The position numbers and the translations under genes were made by a program. Shown one piece after another: positions 36,401-45,400 of a stretch of 64,000 bases of DNA. Each line of letters starts with the position of its first letter. Within the stretch, counting starts at the first letter, position 1. Below the pieces are notes generated by a model, which was given only the letters and a program-made list of their open reading frames with translations, had not been told where the DNA came from and did not search any database. The stretch is from Strongylocentrotus purpuratus. Lineage: Eukaryota; Echinodermata; Echinoidea; Camarodonta; Strongylocentrotidae. Where the stretch lies: the NCBI RefSeq assembly GCF_000002235.5, contig NW_022145615.1:34170594-34234593 (forward strand), read 5' to 3'.

Positions 36401-39400
36401 ATGTATATACTTGTATGTGTGTGACCTAATAAAGACAGGACAGGGTGTTGTTCACTGAATCTTTCTTGCGCCCTAATGCTCTGGTGTTCCTGACCCCTAG
36501 AATTCAGTGATAGTCCAGCGGCAAGCATTCCTGATACAAAGTGTCAGTGGTATGTGTATGAATTAGGTTTATACAGATTTTACTTGATCTTCACAGAATC
36601 ACCCTCACTTCCTGATTTCCATGTGATCTGCAGCATGCAACAACATACTAGTCTAACCCCAGACAGATTCAAACTTGGAAGGGCAGAATCTTGAATCATG
36701 ATTTGCAATCCTCTTGAAATTTACATGTATACAGTAAGTTTAAACTACAGCTACAAATTCTTTTCTAATATACAGGAGGAAACTGACCCAGTGCCCTCTC
36801 CTGGAGGGAGAGGATCATCTGAGATTGCTCAACTTTCAGCACAACACCATCAGGAGGATAGAACACCTAGCATCACTCAGGAGACTCATCTTTCTAGACC
36901 TCTATGATAACAGGATAGAGGCCATCTCAGGGTTGGACACCATGAGGTCCCTAAGGGTTCTAATGCTTGGCAAGAACAGGTGAGTGTGCATGTCTGATTT
37001 GTGTCTCATGTTTGATTTATGGAGAGGAAAAAATAGTATTTTCATAACTTCTTAACTAATTGCTTACGGAATCATTTCCTGTATTACATTCAGAGAAATG
37101 AGAGAATTCAGTACTCTGAAAACCAGATAGAGGGCATCATAACATTGAATACCTTAATATATTTTGGTATCTTATTGCTAGGAAATCACAGGTTCATGTA
37201 TCTAGACGATTTCAGTGACAACCCGATACAGTGTATCGCAGGGTTGGATACTGAATTCCTTCAGTGTTTCTGCTTGGCAAGAAGAGTTGACCATGTCTGA
37301 GTAGATTCTGAAAGGTTGCTGGAAGAATGTAATCTCCCACCTTTTCTGTATTAAAATCTGATACATGCATTTATTGGTTACCTCAGCCTGAGGATTAGTT
37401 GATGCCATGAGATACTTGGTACCTTTAATCCCCAACCAAACCAGGTTGATGTGTGTCGATTTGTAATAATAGCATTGTCCTGCACGTTCTCTATGACACC
37501 CACTATGTAGGGCATCTGTGTGATGGATACCAACAGATATTGAAGGACAAGACTTTTGTGATATCAGTATCAGTGTCAGTCTCAATATCAGTTGGTTGCC
37601 TAGCATTCGCTCATACTAGAACCTCCTAGATAAGATTTCTGAAAATTTAGTACATTTGATCTCCTGAACTTCTTTTCACAAGTTGTGTCCTAGTTCTTCC
37701 ACAACTGTTAACAGGCTCTTCCAACCTGACTTCCTCCTGGTCTACAGACTTCAGTGGTAAGCGCTTTATAAGCACCGTTTTTATTATTATTTTATTATTG
37801 CAGAATCCAAAAGATAGACAACCTTACCAACCTGGTCAAGCTAGATGTGTTAGATCTCCATGGCAACCGCATCAGTAAGGTGGAGAACATAGATCACCTG
37901 CAGGAGCTACGGGTTCTCAACCTGGCTGGGAATGAGATCACCCATGTGGACAGTCTCTGTGGGATGGATTCACTCACAGAACTCAACCTCAGAAGGAATA
38001 AGATCTCCACCGTGGTGAGTCTCTGTTGACAAGTGGTTTCTTTTCACAAGTGTTTTCTTGATTCAGCGCTCAAGTTGACCCTTAAAGGGATTAGGTAACT
38101 TTGTCTCAGATTCTGAAACAAAATCCTGGATTAAGCTCATGCTGCAATGATAATTATAAGCCTTTAAGTCAGTCAGGAACCCCATGACTTTTACGAGCCA
38201 ATCGCCTGTCTGATTATCAAGATATTTATGATTGGAAATCGAAATCAAATTTTGTGTTTTCCTAACGTTTTTCATAGCACTACAGTTTATTGGAGAAAAC
38301 GAGTACCGGTATGGTAAAACCGGTCACTCAAAGATTTTTGCATTTTTGAGGCACTTCTTGATCACTGATAACGCGTAGGGCCGTGCATCTCAGATTTAAC
38401 ATTGTTAAAGGATGCCTGAGAACAGTGCAGTAACACCTGGTGCTGTTTCTTTTTCCCTTTTCTATTTTTGAAATTTTATTCTGGTAGGGTCAGGCTTTTT
38501 TTTAGATCTAGTTGCTTTTGTGTCATGCAATCTCATTTTTCTCCCATGTTAGTGTACCATTCCATACTATCACCTTGTGTGTTCCAAAATTTTCTTATGT
38601 TACTTGTGTTAAAAATATATAGTTGCTTTTATCTTTTGTAATAGATTAGTGATACATAACATCGTCTGAGCAGCAGTGAACCAATTTTATTGGCCTCTTT
38701 GGGTCTCTCTGTGATGGATCAAGCTTTGATTTCATGCTTGTGAAAATGAGATCTGGGGGCGTTTCACAAAACTTGTCATCAGTGACAAATGACAGTGTTT
38801 GTTATAAGCTACTGAAATCCTTTCTTCTGATTGGTTATCAGCAGATTTGTCACTGATTTTTGTCATTTGTCATTGAGAGAAGGCTTTGTGAAAGACCCCC
38901 CTGTAATACTATATCTTATCATACTCTCATTTTTGACAGACTGATGTTGACACATTGCCAAGCTTGCAGAGGCTGTTTCTCAGTTTTAATCTCATAATGA
39001 AGTAAGTTTGTAAAATTTATGTTATGAATTTGATTTAGTTACTTTGTAATTGCATGCGTGTATTTGAAGGGACTTAAAGTCAAAATAAGATTGTTTATGA
39101 TTGTGTATTAAAGCCCCACTGTCCTACTTGTAGCTACTTGCTCCCTCTATATAGAAGACTTCCCCAATCGGTGCCTGTTGATCCCCCCCCCCCCATGATC
39201 CTCTTTTTCTTATGTTAGTTGAGAGCTGAGTTAATGAGATAGCCACCTGTCAGTGACCTCGCTGTGTGGTCTAATTCCTTCTGGCCCAGTTGTATTGATG
39301 GTCTTTAAATATGAATTGTTTTTATTTTTCCTACCTTTTCCTAATGACTGCAACATACATGGAATTGACATGTTAGACACTCTTTCTTTATTAGAACACC

Positions 39401-42400
39401 TATGCTTTATTGAGGGTCTTATTTGGTTATTTGAACTCATTATCATTAAAATAGATATTCATGTAGTTAATTATCAAGTCAGAATGCATCTGTAGAATAT
39501 CTGGTTATATGTAGCTATGCTCAAAGCCTCAAATCAAACCAAGTTTTGCATGAGTAATTGACTTTTCTTATTCTCATTATACTGTATTTCTCTTTCTCTC
39601 TCTTTCCCCCTCTCTCCCCCACTCTCCCCCACTCTCCCAATGTCTGTCTGTCTCTCTCTCTCTCTCTCTTCCTTCATAACATGTCCATAGTTGGGATGAT
39701 ATATCTTGCCTAGCTGACTCCACATCCCTAATTGAAGTATCTTTAGACGGCAATCCTTTTTGCCAAGAGGCCTCCTACAAATCTATAATCCTCCGGAACA
39801 TGGGTTATCTCAAACAGCTAGACATGAAGAAAATCTCTGTGAGTAGACGATCCATTGGTATTCAACTGTTTAGATATATTCTTTTGCATGTGAGGATTTC
39901 TTTTTTTAAAGTATGGTACTGAATGTGTTGTTTGTTTTAATATGTTGGGCATGTTTTGCCCTATCAAAAATTGAAAAAATTATTTTCCACAGATTTGTGA
40001 ACAGTTTATACCAGTGAATTACTCTTGAAATGTTTATTCTTTAAGAAAAGTGGTAGTTTCTGTTATTGTATTGAAAAGATAGAGGTTGTTCTAATGATAA
40101 CTAAAACATGGCTTATGAAAAAGTCTTGTCATTAGGGAATTTATGTATGTGTGCAGCTGTGAATGGATTGAATTATAGATAATTGATATTCAACATAATT
40201 TGAGTTTCATTACTTTACCATTGTCAAGGGCCTCATGTGTTTAATCTCAACTATATACATTTTGACTTTTCTTTTCAACCATTTTAGGAGGAAGAGAGAA
40301 AGGTAGCCTTGACTGTGGTAAAGAAGGAAGAGCAGAAAAAGAGGGAGGTCAACAGAGTAGCAGTACTCAAGGTATGATGGAATCATTGGTCATTCTTCTA
40401 AGGTTTCACCATAATGATAATAATATTCCACATTTATATAGCACTTAATACATCGGCTATGTCTCTAAGTGCTTCTCAGATATATTATTATAACATTATC
40501 CCTGTCATTGAATTCAGGCTTGCCCGCATGCAACACATGCATATTCTCCACTCCCTGGGGAGCATGCCAGCCAGGTGCCATTTTGCAGATGCTCAGTAAC
40601 AACGGCATCCTACCTGGTACCGATTAATGGTGGAGAGTAGCAAATGTAGATTAATGTCTTTCGAAAGGACGTTGGTACTGGGCTGGGATTTGAACCCTGT
40701 ACCTTGTGATATACAGTCCGGTGACTTATCCACTAGACCAAAACACCTCTACCGTTCGATCCCCTTCTTGATTAGTAGTCCCTTTCCATGAAGGAGCTGT
40801 AATGCATACAGTTACGTTGCAATTTCCTACTTAATATATCCTGATAAGTTTAGTGCAAGAAGGATCAGAATAATCAAGAAAATCCCTGGTCATGGGAGGA
40901 AGTAAAGAAAGCAGGGGTCTTGGAAATTTCAGATCCCAGGTTCAAAACAAAAACTAAAAGAAAGTTGTTACAGACATGTAGCTGTGTGGCAAAAACTTAA
41001 ATCTTTAGGTTAACTGGTAGCTTACTTACGAGGTGAAATTTATTGTGTAAGCATCCCAGGTGAACTGACAACTTAGTACTTTTCAACTTATACAATATTC
41101 CATCTGGTTTTGTGAATGCAGGAGAAACGAAGGCTTGCCATCAAGAATGCAGCTAGGCAGTGGGAGACATCAATGAGCACCTCGTTAGCCAAGACATCCC
41201 GTCTCCAGCCGGCTCCACTCTATGGGGGAGGAGAGATGGGAGGAGGCAGTGGTCTGGCCACGCCTAACGATAGCAGACCAGGGTGAGTGACTTCTCTTCA
41301 TCCTGACCCTACTGTCACAGTCTTTCTGAAGGCAGCTCTTCCAGGCCTGATAAAAACCTGATTTAAATCGGTTTCCCGATTTTTTTCTCCCTTTTTTCCC
41401 GATATTTTTTCCTTCTTCCCGATTTAAAAAAAAAAAAAAAAAAAAAATCCAGATTTTTTTTTTTTTTTACCAGATTTTTTTCTATCTTCCCTATTTTATC
41501 CTGATTTTCCCGATTTCCCCCTTATTTTCTCTATTCTTCCCTATTTGCCCTATTTTTTCCCCAATTTTTCCAAATGTTTCCCAATTTTCTTACTTGAAAG
41601 GGGGGAATGTTGTTAGATGCCATTTTTTCCCCCGTGAATCTTCTTCTTTTTTTTTTTACTCAAGGGGGGCGTGGTTGAGGGGGAAACAAAAAAACTTTTT
41701 TTTTTTTTAGTGCTCACTATCGATCACCCCTGCTCTTCTATTCCAATTGTGCACATAGCTTGGGATAGAGAAGGATATTGAGTAGTCAAAATGTGTGAAA
41801 GCAGTGTTGTGATGATATATCTGTTTTTATACGCATAGTTGTCTGTAGAGTCTTCTGCATTTTTAAAGCAAGAGGGAAGAGCATGTATGGAGAAAATCAG
41901 AATTGTTACATTGAGAATTTTCGTAGAAAATGTGACACATTTGATTATTAACATAATCCATAATATAACTGAAGATACATGTAATATTCTGGGATTATTT
42001 CTAGCTTTAAAAGACTGAGTAAGGGTCTATGTGTCAGATCTTAAAGTATGGAATCATTCACCAATGATTTTGATGCCAACAACATTTACCAGTAAACCAA
42101 TTACAGAACTTTACAGTGACGCTTTGCATTTAACACCAAATTAGATTTGGAATGAATTTCATGATAAACATTGTCTGTTTGGAGCAAAGATGTGTTAACT
42201 CATATACTTTATCACAGTGTTAATAATAATACACTTTGGCTCTGAACAGAGGATATTGCCTACAGCCTACTGTAGATATTGTCTTTGTACACTTATCTGA
42301 GTGAATTGACTAGGCAATAGTATCAAACAGGTACTGGTATAGTTGTCTCTGAATTGATTCCATATCATCTTTATCTCATACAGGTCAAGTGAAGGAGGTT

Positions 42401-45400
42401 CAGACCGAGGTCATTCAGTTGACCTGTTAGATGGAAGAAGGAGTCAGGACTCCAGCCGACCTTCGACCCGATCAGACTCACGGCAGAGGAAGCTGCCCAC
42501 CCCAGATCTTCTTGCCAAGTGAGTATTCTCATTAAAATGAAGAATCAGAAAGTTTCCATTATAAAACAAATTAGTATTCAAAGTCTGCTGCAATAGATTT
42601 CAACTGATAGTGATTCACATTGATGATGTATTGTAGTGCCAATGATAATATGAAATGCTCTAAAAGGGGCAGGGCATTACTTAATTTCTTTAGCACCCAT
42701 GTTCAATTTTATTAACCCCCAAAACAATTAGTAAGATATCTTGAACTGTAATTGATTACAAGATACTTATCAACGTAATGGTATTGCAGTTGCTTCTCCC
42801 CTATGAAATAGCGTGCTAAGTGAATAAGAAATGGTAGGGGGGGGGGATAGTCATAATATCTTGTCATTGGGCTTCTTGTACTGCTTTAAAATTCAAATGA
42901 ATGGATCTGTAGAAGCTGTCAATTTCCGAAGTGAACAAGATTGTATTTTATTTCCTAAATTTGTACCAAAAAAAAATAAATTAAGTTTCGATTTATGCCC
43001 CTCCACCTGCGGCGTACCACAAGGTTCTATCCTAGGTCCTCTACTGTTTTTTAATTTACATTAATGATCTTACACATTCAGCTGCACCTCGCAGTTAAAT
43101 GAAAGGCCTTCCCGCGTGTTTTTTTTTAACACGGACCTGGCTTGCTGCCGACAGAGTCTGCAATTTTTTTTTTTTTTTTTTTTTTTTTTAGGGCGAAAAA
43201 GAGGGGTTTGGTTAATACACAAGGCCGGTTTATACACCGTTAATTACGGTATATCCTCTATCCATCAGAAAAGTTAGTTTTTATTGATTGAATTGATTGA
43301 ATCAGATTATGATAATAAAAAAAACATTGAGCATGCAGGCCAGGGGCTGAAAACTTTCTGTTTACAAAATAGAATATATGAAAAATTCAATTTAAAAAAC
43401 AGAATACCATAGAGTAGAGTACATAGAAATTCTTCAATTTACAAAATACAATATACAGGATACGTACAAATATACAAATCAAGATGGAAATCAAGAAGTA
43501 CCAATAATCAATCATGATTTTAAATCACCTGTCTCTTCCCTTTGCAGCATCACAACGGATGAGGTGTGTCACCTGGCTGAGCTGGATGGGGACACACTGC
43601 ACCTGTACGGCTCAGGATCACTAGATGCTCTGGATAAGAACTGGGGTGTCCAGGCCGCAGGGTCTATCAGTACCGTCTCTATCAAGTTTGTGGACTTCAA
43701 CAAGGTTGCAAGGCATCTGCAAAAGATACGTCTCAGGTTTCCTAATGTCTCAGTAAGTTCTCCTAACATCCAGTATATTTTAGTTCCACAATATGTATTT
43801 GGCCACAAATTGGTTATGATGCATACTTTCTCTAAATGACAGACTTTAAGACAGAATACTACCTTTTATAAATGTAATGCTTCCTGGGAGAAATTTCAAT
43901 TATTTAAACATATTTGTGGCTTACACCCAGTAGATGGCAGGTTCAAGTCCCGCTGGTTCCAAGATTTTTTCTGACTTGTTTTTCAATACAGATTGATCAA
44001 TCGATCTTACTTACTGGGTGTAAGCCACAAATATGTTTGAATAAAAGAATACTACCTGTCTACCTTTTTTAGATACATATAGAATGGTTGCCTCCTTTGA
44101 CTTCAAAGTGTTCAATATAAGGATTAATAGTTTGAAAGCCTGAGAAGCTTTTGATATAAGTGAATCTACTCCAAAGTTGTTCAAAGTGCCTAGTATGTTG
44201 TCCTTTCCAAGTTGAAGAAGAGTCAATATGATGGTAGCTGCCTTTGTCTTTGATGTTGCATGCAATGCACATGCTGATATTTGAGAAGGAACTGAAGTAC
44301 CGGTACCGTTACAAAATTGAATTGTTACCTTTCAGCTGATTAAAAAAAATGTAGATACGATTTCTAGTCTGTGATTGTTGTGGGAGATATTATGATGAAT
44401 CAATATTATATATTTATCACATGTTTGTTGTTGTTTTTTGTAGCTAAAATTAGGAATTCTATTCCATGAATGTTATGCTAGAAATTATGATGAGTAGTGT
44501 ATATTATTTATCACTTGTTTATTGTTTTTATGTCCAAGCATTATACACCTGAATGTCCTATGCTTAATCACCACTCATGACATATTATTTTCTCATTTCA
44601 TACTTTTCTCGAAAAATATTTCCCTCTCCAGAATGTTAATTTTGGCGAGTGCAATATAAGTAACCTGGTGCAGCTGAATGCCTTAGCATCCCTGAGGAGA
44701 TTAGATACCCTGACCATCTCCAAACAAGGCAATCCTATCACTAGCTTCGTTCTCTGGAAACAGTACCTACTCTTCAGACTGGCTCACCTTAATATCAAGA
44801 AGATCAACGGTCAACCGGTAAGACATGGAAACTTAGCCATAACAGCATACTGCTTTTAGTCCAGGTTTAAAAGAGCAGATTTTTGCAGCTCCTTCTCTGC
44901 TGTCATAGGTATGAAGTGGCATTTCGACGGTTCGGGTTATTAAAGAAAGAGCACAGCTCTACAATTGATGTATTTTAGTTGTACAGGCACAATGTTATAG
45001 ATCACAAGAATTGATTTGATGATTCATTTATCTGAGAGTTCTTGACTTATAATTCCCTCTTTATTCTTTCTCTTTTTGAGGTGATACAGACTGATCAGCA
45101 TGGAGCTGAGAAATACTTTGGTCTTCTTGCTAAGCTGACGTCTGAAGAACTCTCCCACTCCCGTCTTCAGATCTTATTAGGGGATAGCCGTCGGAGGATC
45201 ACACAGCCTCTTAACGAGCTCGAGCTTAAGGCTCGTCGTCAGCTTACGTCCGAACAGCCTAGCTCCTCAGAGAATGCAGGAAAAGCAGGCTTGGTGTTTC
45301 TGTCGTCAGAGGGGCTAGCTAGTCTGCAACAAGTAAGAACGTTGTCTTGATTTTCATCCCAATATTCCCTGGTAGACGAATAATCTCACTTAGCCAACAG

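Noticed and set aside
37680..37760. A further exon 8 copy (TTCCTCCTGGTCTACAGACT)
   Set aside because: Only about 20 bases align; too short to separate from chance.
40680..40745. Possible tRNA gene on the minus strand
   Set aside because: Good A and B boxes, but it is joined to a SINE body shared with 30112-30290 and 47370-47530.
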